21,321 nt of DNA from Chara braunii (lineage: Eukaryota; Streptophyta; Charophyceae; Charales; Characeae), in NCBI GenBank assembly GCA_003427395.1, contig BFEA01000249.1:662851-684171 (forward strand), given 5' to 3'. Position 1 is the first letter of the stretch. Each line of letters begins with the position of its first letter. The notes under the pieces were generated by a model. It saw only the letters and a list, made by a program, of their open reading frames with translations, had not been told where the DNA came from and did no database searches. The translations under genes and the position numbers were made by a program. Positions 1 through 7,835 of the stretch are shown piece after piece.

Positions 1-56
<56 letters not shown>
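1..56. repeat. (GA)n microsatellite
   Basis: Uninterrupted GA dinucleotide repeat that starts at the window edge and therefore probably extends further left. It decays into GGGATG at about 56. Confidence 0.97.
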
Positions 57-58
<2 letters not shown>

Positions 59-229
59 TGAGCGATACAAGATTGGTTACTACGTACCTGTGAAGTGTTG
101 TGCAGTCCCGTGGAGAAGAACAGTGCGGCCATAGCCGCGGAGCTCGGATACGGAGGGGACGAAGGGAGAGGAAGTTGAGGAGGAGGAAGGAGGGGACATT
201 GAGGTGGAAGGCAGACATAGCCGAGGGTG

Positions 230-259
<30 letters not shown>
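230..259. repeat. A30 homopolymer
   Basis: Thirty consecutive A residues flanked by GGGTG and GAGAAAC. Homopolymers of this length are prone to length error in assembly. Confidence 0.95.
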
Positions 260-265
<6 letters not shown>

Positions 266-347
266 CAGTGAGGAAGAAGAAGGGTGACTAAGGGGAGAAA
301 GAGAGTGAAGGCTGGTGAGAGAGGAGTCGGCAGCCATAGCTGACCGG

Positions 348-490
348 AGGGTTGACCAAGCGTTGATTAGAGGGTTGATCGGACGTTGATTGGGGGGTTG
401 ATTGGGGCGTTGATCGAGGGTTGCCTGCGTTGACTCAGCATTGACCAAGGCGTTGACCGGAGCTGTTGACCAAGACTTGGACCAAGCTGG
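348..490. repeat. degenerate GTTGA(C/T) minisatellite
   Basis: The core GTTGA(C/T) recurs about every 12-20 bp with spacers such as CAAGC, TAGAGG, CGGAC and GGGGG. At least eight copies are visible. It is an imperfect minisatellite in the leader, and its opposite-strand ORF (repeating NQ/NP/NA residues) is a shadow of it. Confidence 0.75.
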
Positions 491-654
491 AGTTGGTAAC
501 ATCGCGCCAAGCCCTTAGCCTATCCCCTCGCCCTATGGATGTGCACTCACCCTGCGGTACTTGCTGAGTCTGAGTCTGTCTGTCTCTTCTTTCTGCATTG
601 GGTCTCTTCTGTCCTAAGTGATAGTACTCTGTGGATGAAGGATATGGCCTGGAT

Positions 655-998
655 GACGAAACCCCTACCTGACCTTGTAGAGCTAATACCGTGTCTAATC
701 TCACTGTCCCGGAGGCCGAACCCTCCCAAGGACCGGTGCTGACCGGCGGGGCTTGGATTGGGTGTGACACGGTGGGCTTGAACGGCGGAGTTGTGGGCTG
801 ACACACCAGGCAGTCTTAAGTGTTGAGGGCCTTGTTGACCCAAACCCCTACCGGACCAAGTAAGGCTAAAGACTGTGTCTGACGACTCGACTGTCCCGGA
901 GGACACGAACCCTCCCAAGGACCGGTACAGACCGGCGGGCTGCTCGGTGTGGCATGGTAGGCTTGAAAGGCTGAGTTGCGGGCTGTGCAACAGGCAAG
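655..998. repeat. two-copy tandem repeat, period about 182 bp
   Basis: Copy 1 (655-814) and copy 2 (837-998) share long blocks, including AAACCCCTACC, ACTGTCCCGGAGG, ACCCTCCCAAGGACCGGT and ACCGGCGGG, and both end CAGGCA-. The copies have diverged by substitutions and small indels, so this is an old duplication. They precede gag by about 250 bp and probably belong to the element's 5' untranslated leader. Confidence 0.85.
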
Positions 999-1138
999 AC
1001 CAAGCTGATCACGTCGTCCTGTCTGCGACGTTAAAGAATTCTTGAGGAGTTACAGGGGATCTCCGTAAATGCCTCTTGATCAGCAACAGGTCTAGTAGTG
1101 ACAGCCTTAGAGTAGGTCTAGGCTAGCGACCATAGTTG

Positions 1139-1161
1139 ACAGGGTTCTATACGAACCCTGT
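1139..1161. other. perfect 9-bp hairpin upstream of gag
   Basis: ACAGGGTTC (1139-1147), loop TATAC, GAACCCTGT (1153-1161). It lies 84 bases upstream of the gag ATG in what would be the genomic RNA leader, where Ty3/gypsy elements keep packaging or dimerisation structures. The function is inferred from position only. Confidence 0.6.
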
Positions 1162-1244
1162 GGTCCTTAGAGAGTCTGTCAGTGAGTTTTGCGGGTAGGT
1201 CTACGTGGTGAGGAGTGGGACTGTCCTGTCGTGCACCTATCACC

Positions 1245-2012
1245 ATGGATGATTACCCTATGTACGGGTTGCTCGTGGGGTTCTCCCTTTGGGGGACCCT
1301 TTGGCGTTTCATTTTCCCATTCGGATTGTGGAATACGTTTTCGTGTAGCGTATTCACACATACGGGGACGAGTACCTCGCCCTACACGGCCGAGCAGGAA
1401 GCAAAGGCCGCCGCCATCCTCAAAGAGAGGAGAGAGAAGGAGGCCAAGAAGAAGGCCTTGCTGGAGGTGCACGCGGCGAAGTTGAAAAAGATAGAGGAGG
1501 AGATGGCTAGAGAGAAGGAGAGGCTGAAGAAAGAAGAAGAAGCGAAGTTAAAGGAAGTGGAAGAGGAAGGAGTAGTAGAAGAGGAACCACTGGAGAGGAG
1601 AGGAAGAGGAAACAGAGGGGAGTCTAGTGGACCCAACGAAGACTTGATGGAGAATAAAATTTCAGAGTGGGTCGCAGGGCTGACCCTGGGAGAGGATGAG
1701 GAGGCGTTAATGTATGTGCCCAGGGATGAGCAGGAGGCGGCCGTGCGAGAGTGGGAAGCTGAAGGAGACCCACTCAAGCGGCAAGTGCTAGAAGATGAGA
1801 AGAGGATGGAGTGGAAGTTTCGCCTCACTAGGGAGAGGAAGAGAAGAATGGAGGCGGCAACAGAGGCGGCGAAAGAGTTGGAAGAGATTAGGAAGCAAAG
1901 GGATCAGATGGCGGTCCAAGTAGATTTACTGGGGAAGGTAGAGATCCTGACCAAGAACGTGGAACGCTTGGCAAAGGTCCAGGAGGAGCAGCTTTTATTT
2001 GGGAGAGGTTAG
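1245..2012 (+). CDS. gag: gag N-terminal ORF: hydrophobic head plus charged coiled coil
   Basis: The ATG at 1245 sits in a strong plant/animal start context (CACCATGG), so I prefer it to the GTG at 1215. The product is 256 aa. Residues about 8-30 are strongly hydrophobic and aromatic (GLLVGFSLWGTLWRFIFPFG), like a membrane anchor. Residues about 48-120 and 175-250 are Lys/Glu-rich heptad-like coiled coil (AKKKALLEVHAAKLKKIEEE). The frame ends at TAG 2010-2012, but the same frame reopens directly with capsid-like sequence, so the stop is probably a lesion (or a readthrough site) inside a longer Gag. No nucleic-acid-binding motif lies in this part. A hydrophobic head on a Gag is unusual for Ty3/gypsy; it could promote membrane targeting or be an acquired segment. 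Confidence 0.7.
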   Translation: MDDYPMYGLLVGFSLWGTLWRFIFPFGLWNTFSCSVFTHTGTSTSPYTAEQEAKAAAILKERREKEAKKKALLEVHAAKLKKIEEEMAREKERLKKEEEAKLKEVEEEGVVEEEPLERRGRGNRGESSGPNEDLMENKISEWVAGLTLGEDEEALMYVPRDEQEAAVREWEAEGDPLKRQVLEDEKRMEWKFRLTRERKRRMEAATEAAKELEEIRKQRDQMAVQVDLLGKVEILTKNVERLAKVQEEQLLFGRG

Positions 2013-2732
2013 GACATTGTCGTGCGTTCGATACGGTCGGGACTTGGAGACTTTGCTCGGGAGTTGGCAATGCAGGTGGGCTCGCATGTGACAGCCCGCC
2101 TCGAGGGCACTGAACGATACTTTGCTGGTGCCATTGAGGGCGCCAAGCTGACTGCCCCAAAGGAAGAAGAAGCACGCCCCCGTAGAGAGCCGGTCAAAGT
2201 TAAGTTTCCTGATTCCTGCAGTGGAAAGAAGGAAGAGAACTTTGACAATTGGGAGGCCAACGTTAAAACGTACGTGCACCTGTAGAAGGTGTCCCCCGAT
2301 GAGCAGGTCCTAATCGCCATCCATGTGTCAAAGGAAGAAGCCGCCAGTTTTCCACGCTCCTTAGTCCGCGCTGCTAATTGCAGCGACGATGTGGTTGCCT
2401 ACTCTGCCTTCACCCCCCTCGCTGACTTTCTTAAGTTGCTGCGCGAACGATTTGCAGATGTCTCGCGCAGTGTCAGAGCCTCTGATCGATTGCAGACTAT
2501 CCACTCTCGTCAGTGGAGGAGCGCCAAGGCACTCAAGGGAGTAATGGACGAGTTAGTGGCTGTTCCTGACCTTGTGGGGTCACAGAGACCCAACTGGTCA
2601 ACCTCTTCTACCGGGCTATGCCTGAGTCGTTGCGTGGGCACTTCTTTGAGAAGAGCCAGCAACCCACCATGACCTACGACGCATTGAGCAGGTTAAGACT
2701 AAGGATCGTTTGATCCTTACCTTAGATGAGGG
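2013..2732 (+). pseudogene. gag: gag capsid region, broken by stop and frameshifts
   Basis: This continues the frame of the preceding ORF. After a short linker, the segment ending FDNWEANVKTYVHL stops at TAG 2283-2285 (context CTG TAG AAG, most simply a CAG to TAG change). It then resumes with SPDEQVLIAIHVSKEEAASF and a helix-rich stretch. This matches the usual retrotransposon Gag capsid layout: F.G...ENF..W...V followed by helices including a LL..RF segment (DFLKLLRERFAD). Near 2570 the sense passes to another frame (NLFYRAMPESLRGHFFEK) and near 2690 to the third (EVKTKDRLILTLDEG). At least two indels are therefore present besides the stop. Capsid assembly from this copy is not possible. 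Confidence 0.8.
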
Positions 2733-3179
2733 TTGTGTCGACGAAGTCCCTACGACCAGATAGAGTGGCGTCTCGACGAAGATGACAATAGCAGTAGTCA
2801 GGGGAGGACCTACGCTGCTGTCTCGGCTGGAGGGAGGCCGCAAGGGGAGGACGAGGCCAGGGCCAAGGGGGCCGGGCCTCCGGGAACCGTTCCCAGGGCG
2901 ATCAGGGGGTTGGCGGCAGAGGAGGAAACCGCCAAGCGGGAGGAAGGGGTCAAGGTCCCCCGCAAAACCGGTCTGGGAATAGGTCCCCTTATAGGAGAGG
3001 TGGAGCTGCCACAAGGCTGGCCTTGGGAAGATCTGGGCCTGGACCAGTGCTTATGGCAGCAGCGTGTGAACCAGGGGCAGTGCATCTACTGCGGTGACAC
3101 TGGCCACATCATTAAATACTGTCCGAAGTATAGAGAGGCTCATTCGGCCGCACAGGAGGCAAAAGGCAGCCGCCGGTAG
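2733..3179 (+). pseudogene. gag: gag nucleocapsid region with CCHC zinc knuckle
   Basis: The reading frame back in register with the gag N-terminus encodes a Gly/Pro/Arg-rich basic linker and then one complete zinc knuckle, C-x2-C-x4-H-x4-C (CIYCGDTGHIIKYC, 3081-3122). This binds retrotransposon RNA in the Gag nucleocapsid. The first codon here is not a natural start; the segment is the C-terminal part of Gag cut off by the upstream frameshift near 2745. It ends at TAG 3177-3179, after which protease appears in another frame. Either gag and pol were separate frames or an indel lies between 3180 and 3260; I cannot distinguish these. Confidence 0.85.
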
Positions 3180-3259
3180 GGGTAGCAACTGCCTCTACCA
3201 TAGGGCCATGTGGAGATGAGTCAGCAAGCCGACATGAATCTCCCAAACCACATGAGCCC

Positions 3260-3727
3260 ATGGCAGAAGTTGCCGGCCGGTGCCTAGATAGCTGCCCAGA
3301 GACTGCGTGTGTTAGAGTCTCTGTAGGCACTTCGCGCACAGGCGTGGCAGGGGAATTGAAGGAGAGAATGCCCGCCTGGGCCAAAATGAGGAAAGAAAAT
3401 CGGGGGCAGCTCATATTAGTAGATAAAGAGATTTTTAAAGGTCGAGTTGGCGCCTTAGTGGATAGCGGAGCCACTCGTAGTTATATCAGTAGGAAGGCGC
3501 TGCAGAAGCTGAAATTGCAGTTAAAAGTCTAAAGACTAGCAGACCCCATAGTAAGTATCCTCGCGGACAATCGCACCATGCGAGTAGAGGAGTACGTAGA
3601 GGGAGTCCATGCGTATTTCCGCCTAGAAAAGGATGGGAAGGTGGAGAAAGTTCTCCATTCCCTGACTGTCCTCGTAGAGGATAGCCTCCCGTTTGACATA
3701 GTCCTAGGTATGGACTGGGGAGAGGCA
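3260..3727 (+). pseudogene. pol: pol: retropepsin-type aspartic protease, interrupted by TAA
   Basis: The active-site triad is in GALVDSGATRSYIS (catalytic Asp codon at 3461-3463). The C-terminal retropepsin signature LGMDW is at about 3700-3720 ([15 protein letters not shown]). Both are in the same frame but separated by an in-frame TAA at 3530-3532, just after a run of Lys/Leu codons. The domain would mature the Gag-Pol polyprotein. No credible initiation codon is visible at the front of this frame, so it was presumably expressed as a fusion with Gag. Everything except the stop looks conserved. Confidence 0.85.
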
Positions 3728-4588
3728 GCAAGGGCTACACTCCACTTGAGAGAGCAGGAGTGTAGGCTCCCTAGTCCATCAGGCGGTGTCAAGACCGCCT
3801 GTCTGTTCCATGCCTCAGGAGTAGATAACTCCCTGGCGCATTGCTGCCTTAGCGCTCCTGCGTTCGCAGGATTAGTGAAAAAGGAGCAGCTAGAGGAACA
3901 GGTTTTTGTAGCCTATGTTAGGCCAGTCATCGAGCCTAAGGAAGAGAAACCTATAGACCCTGCTATTGCTAAACTGCTGGAAGAGTTCACAGACCTGGCG
4001 AAGTTGCCGACAGGAGTAGTACCGCGGCCTATCCAGCACCGCATTGAGATTGAGCCTGGCAGTAGGACCCCCAAAGGAGCAATGTATAGGATGTCTCCGC
4101 GGGAGTTAGAGGAGCTGCGCAAGCAACTAGACGAGCTCCTAGAGAAGGGTTGGATTAGGCCCAATTCGTCTCCATTTGGAGCACTTGTTCTGTTTGTCCC
4201 CAAGAAGGAAGGAAAGCTTATAATGTGCATAGACTATAGGGGTCTGAATGCTATCACAGTAAAGAATGTTGAACCAATGCCTAGGATAGATGATCTTCTG
4301 GATCGAGTGCAGGGGTGCAGATATTTTTCGAAGATAGATTTGAAGTCAGGATATCATCAGATAGAGGTTCATCCTTATGATCAGTACAAGACAACTTTTC
4401 GGACTAGGTATGGGCACTACGAGTTCATCGTGATGCCCTTTGGACCAACCAACGCGCCAATGACTTTTCAGCGATGCATGAATGACCTGTTTAGGCCTTG
4501 GTTAGATAGGTTTGTTGTAGTTTAGCTGGATGATATCTTAGTATTTAGTAAGACCCTCCAAGAGCATCAGGGTCATCTCAGGCAGGTC
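3728..4588 (+). pseudogene. pol: pol: reverse transcriptase, stop codon inside the YLDD box
   Basis: The frame continues from the protease. A linker ([19 protein letters not shown]) leads into RT motifs in order: [47 protein letters not shown] (first catalytic Asp), [18 protein letters not shown] and [14 protein letters not shown]. The frame then stops at TAG 4523-4525 directly before LDDILVFSKT. In the family this residue is the Tyr (or Phe) of the Y-x-D-D catalytic box, so the stop has hit the polymerase active site itself. The two Asp codons after it are intact. The rest of the domain and the downstream connection stay in frame, so this is probably a late mutation. Confidence 0.92.
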
Positions 4589-5305
4589 TTGGAGAAGCTG
4601 AGAGAAGCTAACTTCAAGATCAATGCAAAGAAGAGCGAATGGGCAAAAACCCAAGTTTTGTATTTGGGCCACGTCTTAGACGGAGACGGCATCAAGCCAG
4701 AGGATAGTAAGATTGCAGCAATCAGGGATTGGCCTACACCGCGTACGTTGACAGAGTTGCGGTCATTCTTAGACCTAGCGAACTATTATAGGAAGTTCGT
4801 AAGGAACTTCTCCACTATCGCTGCGCCCCTTCGCAGGTTGCTAAGGAAAGAAACCATCTGGAAGTGGGATAAGGACTGCACGTCTGCAATGAAGAAGTTG
4901 AAGCAGGCACTGATAGAGTATCCAGTCCTTAAGGTGGTCGATCTGTCCTTGCCCTTTGTCGTCACTACGGACGCCAGTCAGTACGGCATAGGTGTTGTTC
5001 TGCAGCAAGACGATGGCAATGGTTATAGGCCCGTAGAGTTCATGTCTGCTAGAATGCCTTCAGAGAAGGTTGCGACATCTACCTATGAGAGGGAACTCTA
5101 CGCTCTCAGGCAAGCGTTAGAACATTGGAATCACTACTTGCTTGGGAGGCACTTCAAAGTCTATTCCGACCACGAGATGTTAAGATGGTTAAAGACACAG
5201 GCCAAGATGACACCTAAGCTCACTAGGTGGGCCGCAAAAATAGACCAGTATGATTTGGAGCTCAAGCCAGTCAAGGGGAAATATAATGTAGTTGCGAACG
5301 CTTAG
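4589..5305 (+). pseudogene. pol: pol: RT thumb and RNase H domain
   Basis: Same frame as RT. The thumb includes FKINAKKSEWAKTQVLYLGH and the conserved ELRSFLDLANYYRKFVRNFS. The RNase H domain follows: FVVTTDASQYGIGVVLQQDD (catalytic Asp), YERELYALRQALEHWNHYLL (catalytic Glu) and VYSDHEMLRWL (catalytic Asp). It would degrade the RNA strand of the RNA:DNA hybrid and prepare primers. The frame ends at TAG 5303-5305 within the normally conserved V-A-D-A-L-S-R segment; here VVANA is followed in another frame by LRRADYFGA. That indicates a small deletion plus a GAC to AAC-type change. Confidence 0.9.
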
Positions 5306-6290
5306 GAGAGCTGACTACTTTGGAGCAATAGTTCACTATCTGGACATAGGGAGAGACCTGCAGGAAAGGGTTAAAGAGGCGTATGCGCAGGACCCTATCT
5401 ATAGTGACCTCCTCAAGAGAGTAAAGGAGGCCCCAGAAACCGAGCCCGATTACCGCACTACCGACGGACTGTTATTTGAGAAGACTAACGTAGTTGACGG
5501 TTTGTGCGTTCCCAATAGTGAGGAGATCCGTAGTTTGATCTTAGGGGAATGCCACGACACAGAAGGACACTTTGGTTGGCAAAAGACTCTAGCCAACCTC
5601 ATGCATGCGTATACCTGGCCAGGGACGAAAAATGATTGCATAGAATATGTTCGCAGTTGCAAAGTTTGCCAGAGAAATAAGATTACTATGAGTGCCCCAC
5701 TCGGTCTTCTCAGACCCTTGCCTATTCCCGATCAGCCAGGAGATTCGGTGTCCATCGACTTCATGGACGTTGGCGTAAAGAGTAGGCATGGCAAGAGCCA
5801 AGTCATGGTGATAGTCGATGGATTTAGCAAGTATGCTGTTTTTATACCTTTGCCTTCAGAGGCACGGACGAAGTTAGTGATCCGTAATTTCTTTGATCAT
5901 TGGGTCAGTGAGCACGGGGTCCCATTGCCCATAGTTAGTGATAGAGACACCCGGTTCACGAGTCAGAACTGGCAGGAGTTGATGAGAGTCTTTGGCTCTA
6001 AGTTGCTAATGTCGTTTGGCCGTCATCCAGAGACCAACGGTCAGACTAAACAGATGAATAAGATCCTGCAGCAAGTTCTGAGGATGTACATTAGACCAGA
6101 TCAAGTTGACTGGGACGAGATGCTCCCCAAGGTAGCCAGTGCCTACAACAATAGCGTACATTTGTCTACATGCCGCACTCCCAACGAACTGCACAAGTCC
6201 TTTAGACCGCGCAGACCGTTTGAAGGACTTAACCGGGATCAGATTCATAGGCTACCGCCCGGTACTAGGGAGTTCGCTATACACCACGAA
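5292..6290 (+). pseudogene. pol: pol: integrase, H2C2 zinc finger and DDE core with Glu to Lys change
   Basis: The frame opens just after the RNase H break. The zinc-binding module is complete: H and H in ECHDTEGHFGWQKT, then CKVCQRNK. The catalytic core has Asp in SIDFMDV (5757-5759) and Asp in VSDRDTRF (5940-5942). Exactly 35 residues later, where DD35E requires Glu, codon 6048-6050 is AAA (Lys) in NGQTKQMNKIL; relatives have Q-T-E-x-x-N there. This would abolish strand transfer. The frame is lost near 6285 (after GTREFAI), where the sense continues in the third frame. Confidence 0.92.
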
Positions 6291-6843
6291 GGAACTAGCT
6301 ACTGTTGTAGAGAACCTCCGGAAGGCCCAGCATAGAATGATAGAACAAGCCAACAAACATCGTCGCCCCTCACAGTTCCAAGTAGGCGACTTAGTTTGGG
6401 TCAAGGCTAAAGAGTTTGCTCCTGAGGAGAACATCTCGCAAAAGTTACTGCGCGCGTATAGAGGACCGTGGCCAGTTCTAGAGGTCAAGGGCGGAGAGGA
6501 TGGTCCGTCCTACAAGATAGAGATTCCAGCACACCTCCACACCTACCCAGTTTTCCATGCCTCAAAGTTGTTACCGTGCACCGTAAGTGACCAGTTCCCA
6601 TCTAGACGGTCCATGATCCCTCCAGACATGGATGGGAGGTACGACATTGACGGCACTGTAGATAAAGACGTATTCAGAACAGGAGGTAGAGGCCGTCCTC
6701 AGAAACAATATAAAGTCAGGTTTGCATACCAGGAACCAGAGGACGACCGCTGGTTCACAAGGACCGAACTTCTAGAAACAGCTCCCGACATAGTTAGGGC
6801 CTACGAAAGAGATAGAAAGGGTAAAGCTCGTGCCTTGGACTGA
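6285..6843 (+). pseudogene. pol: pol: integrase C-terminus, GPY/F module and chromodomain
   Basis: Sense resumes as ELATVVENLRKAQHRMIEQA, then FQVGDLVWVKAKEF and the GPY/F-type module (RAYRGPWPVLEVKGGEDGPS...YPVFHASKL, about 6450-6570). The last about 60 residues (about 6640-6816) resemble a chromodomain: YDIDGTVDKDVF, a GRGRPQKQYKVRF strand, then DDRWFTRTELLETAPDIVRAY. This is the layout of Y-x-V-E-x-I-L, Y-L-V-K-W and the W-E-P...N-A-P-E-L-L helix. Chromodomains guide chromovirus integration to marked chromatin. The canonical W-K-G-Y core is altered (RFAYQEPEDD), so methyl-lysine binding is uncertain. Ends TGA 6841-6843, only 38 bases before the LTR. Confidence 0.85.
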
Positions 6844-6873
6844 AATATTCTCAGAGGACCTCGAATTTAGGCC

Positions 6874-6881
6874 GGCGGGAG
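6874..6881 (+). other. probable polypurine tract
   Basis: GGCGGGAG immediately precedes the LTR start TGAAACGG. Plus-strand DNA synthesis normally primes from such a tract. It is short and contains one C, so it is weaker than the tract beside the inverted LTR. Confidence 0.5.
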
Positions 6882-7060
6882 TGAAACGGTATTCACCAGT
6901 TTGCAGTAGCCGATGCAGATCCCAAGGCTCGATCCCGCGACCTGTGTATCTATAACTGCTGATAGGTCGTCGTAGGGTCCGTAGGTAGTATGGGTTTGAT
7001 CTGTAGACCTGTCGGTTAGGAGTCTTAGTCAGGTCTAGACATCGTAGCCACAGCCTTTCC

Positions 7061-7140
7061 GAAAGGTCAAGGTCGTAGCTAGTCCAGTCCTGAAGAGTCA
7101 AGGTCGTAGCTGCGACAAGACCGAAAGGCCAAGTCCACGG
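7061..7140 (+). promoter_or_regulatory. U3 tandem blocks, candidate enhancer
   Basis: Three units, GAAAGGTCAAGGTCGTAGCT (7061-7080), GAAGAGTCAAGGTCGTAGCT (7092-7111) and GAAAGGCCAAGTCCACGG (7123-7140), about 31 bp apart and upstream of the LTR TATA box. The same triplet of units is kept in the inverted LTR (9149-9233, minus strand), which suggests selection while the family was active. Confidence 0.6.
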
Positions 7141-7334
7141 CCTTCTAGAAGGGCCCGGTGGTGGCCTTTCGAGGTTGCCCATGTTTAGGCTGAGGCAAGT
7201 GGGCAAATGGTGGAAGTCCACTGTGCGGAGTCAGCATTCCCAGTCCAGTCAGTCCGGTCCAGTCAAGCAAGTACCGCCTGGGACTGTGTGCACCGTGGGC
7301 CAGGGAAAAAGGGCAGACCGACGGGTCACAGAAG

Positions 7335-7340
7335 TATAAA
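7335..7340 (+). promoter_or_regulatory. LTR TATA box
   Basis: TATAAA in the context AGAAGTATAAATCAAGAGGC, within the best-conserved block shared by the two LTRs. It marks the U3 promoter; transcription would start about 25-30 bases downstream (inferred). Confidence 0.75.
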
Positions 7341-7517
7341 TCAAGAGGCCGCACACAGCCATCCATTCATTCCTGCGGAAGCGATGCGGAAGCGCTGTCT
7401 CAGCGGCTTGTGCAAGGAGGTCTGCAGCAGCCCGAAGTCGAAGTGGGCAAGAAGGGTTAGCATAGCGATAGGTTAGTGGCGNCCATAGCCGCCATAGCTG
7501 TAGGTGGAGTGCAGAGA

Positions 7518-7708
7518 GGGTGTGTGCGTGTGTCAGTGTTCAGCGTGTCGCGTGTGGGATATCCAGGGTGATCTGGTGTGTGTGAACAGTGAGTTGTTGG
7601 GCGCTGAGTCGNAGGGTGTGTGCGTGTGTCAGTGTTCAGCGTGTCGCGTGTGGGATATCCAGGGTGATCTGGTGTGTGTGAACAGTGAGTTGTTGGGCGC
7701 TGAGTCGC
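7518..7708 (+). repeat. perfect 96-bp duplication bounded by an N
   Basis: 7518-7611 is repeated without visible mismatch from 7614, with an N at 7612 at the junction. The inverted LTR copy has a single corresponding segment. An assembly gap-filling artefact is more likely than a biological duplication. Confidence 0.85.
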
Positions 7709-7835
7709 CATAGCCTGTGGAAGTGAACTTTTATTTGGATACCATATCTCTGAGTTCTGTGTGGGCGCATGCCGCCAGTTTGCTGCGATGCTGTTTACAT
7801 GCATGAAAACTGTGAATGAGACGAGTCTGATTGCA

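Larger units (their letters stand above)
57..654. other. retrotransposon leader or flank, repeat-rich, no gene
   Basis: Purine-rich sequence with an A30 run at 230-259 and degenerate GTTGA repeats at about 348-490. A perfect small hairpin (GCGGC, loop CATA, GCCGC) lies at 125-138. Frames on either strand are low-complexity translations of these repeats. I could not find a 5' LTR: the end of the 3' LTR (7760-7835) has no match here. The stretch may be the far 5' leader of the gag-pol element or unrelated flank. Confidence 0.5.
1245..7835 (+). mobile_element. decayed Ty3/gypsy chromovirus-type LTR retrotransposon (5' end not resolved)
   Basis: Domain order on the + strand is gag, CCHC knuckle, aspartic protease, RT, RNase H, integrase, GPY/F module, chromodomain and 3' LTR, which is the Ty3/gypsy order with a chromovirus C-terminus. 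The start given is the gag ATG; the element surely extends left through its leader (at least the 655-998 repeat), but no 5' LTR or tRNA primer binding site was recognised. Three reading frames are used with shifts near 2570, 2690, 2745, 3180-3260, 5300 and 6285. In-frame stops lie at 2010, 2283, 3530 and 4523. A purine-rich GGCGGGAG abuts the LTR. The copy is dead as a protein source, although its RNA could be mobilised in trans if a 5' LTR exists. Confidence 0.93.
6882..7835 (+). repeat. 3' LTR of the gag-pol element (TG...CA)
   Basis: The boundaries come from alignment by eye with the inverted copy at 8172-9463: similarity begins exactly at TGAA(A/C)CGG and ends exactly at GAGTCTGATTGCA. 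Length is 954 bp, of which 96 bp is a suspect duplication. U3 holds three related blocks with core TCAAGGTCGTAGCT (about 7061-7140), a TATA box at 7335-7340 and, after it, GC-rich R/U5 sequence. Two N bases (7482, 7612) mark assembly uncertainty. Confidence 0.9.

Noticed and set aside
460-500. TTGGTAACATCG as a tRNA primer binding site
   Set aside because: Poor fit to the usual TGGTATCAGAGC type and no LTR end directly upstream.
80-502. Minus-strand ORF of 140 aa with poly-Phe
   Set aside because: It is the antisense of the A30 run and GTTGA repeats; no domain, low complexity.
1382-1828. Minus-strand Ser-rich ORF opposite gag
   Set aside because: Antisense shadow of the Lys/Glu coiled coil; Ser runs come from reversed AGA/GAA codons.
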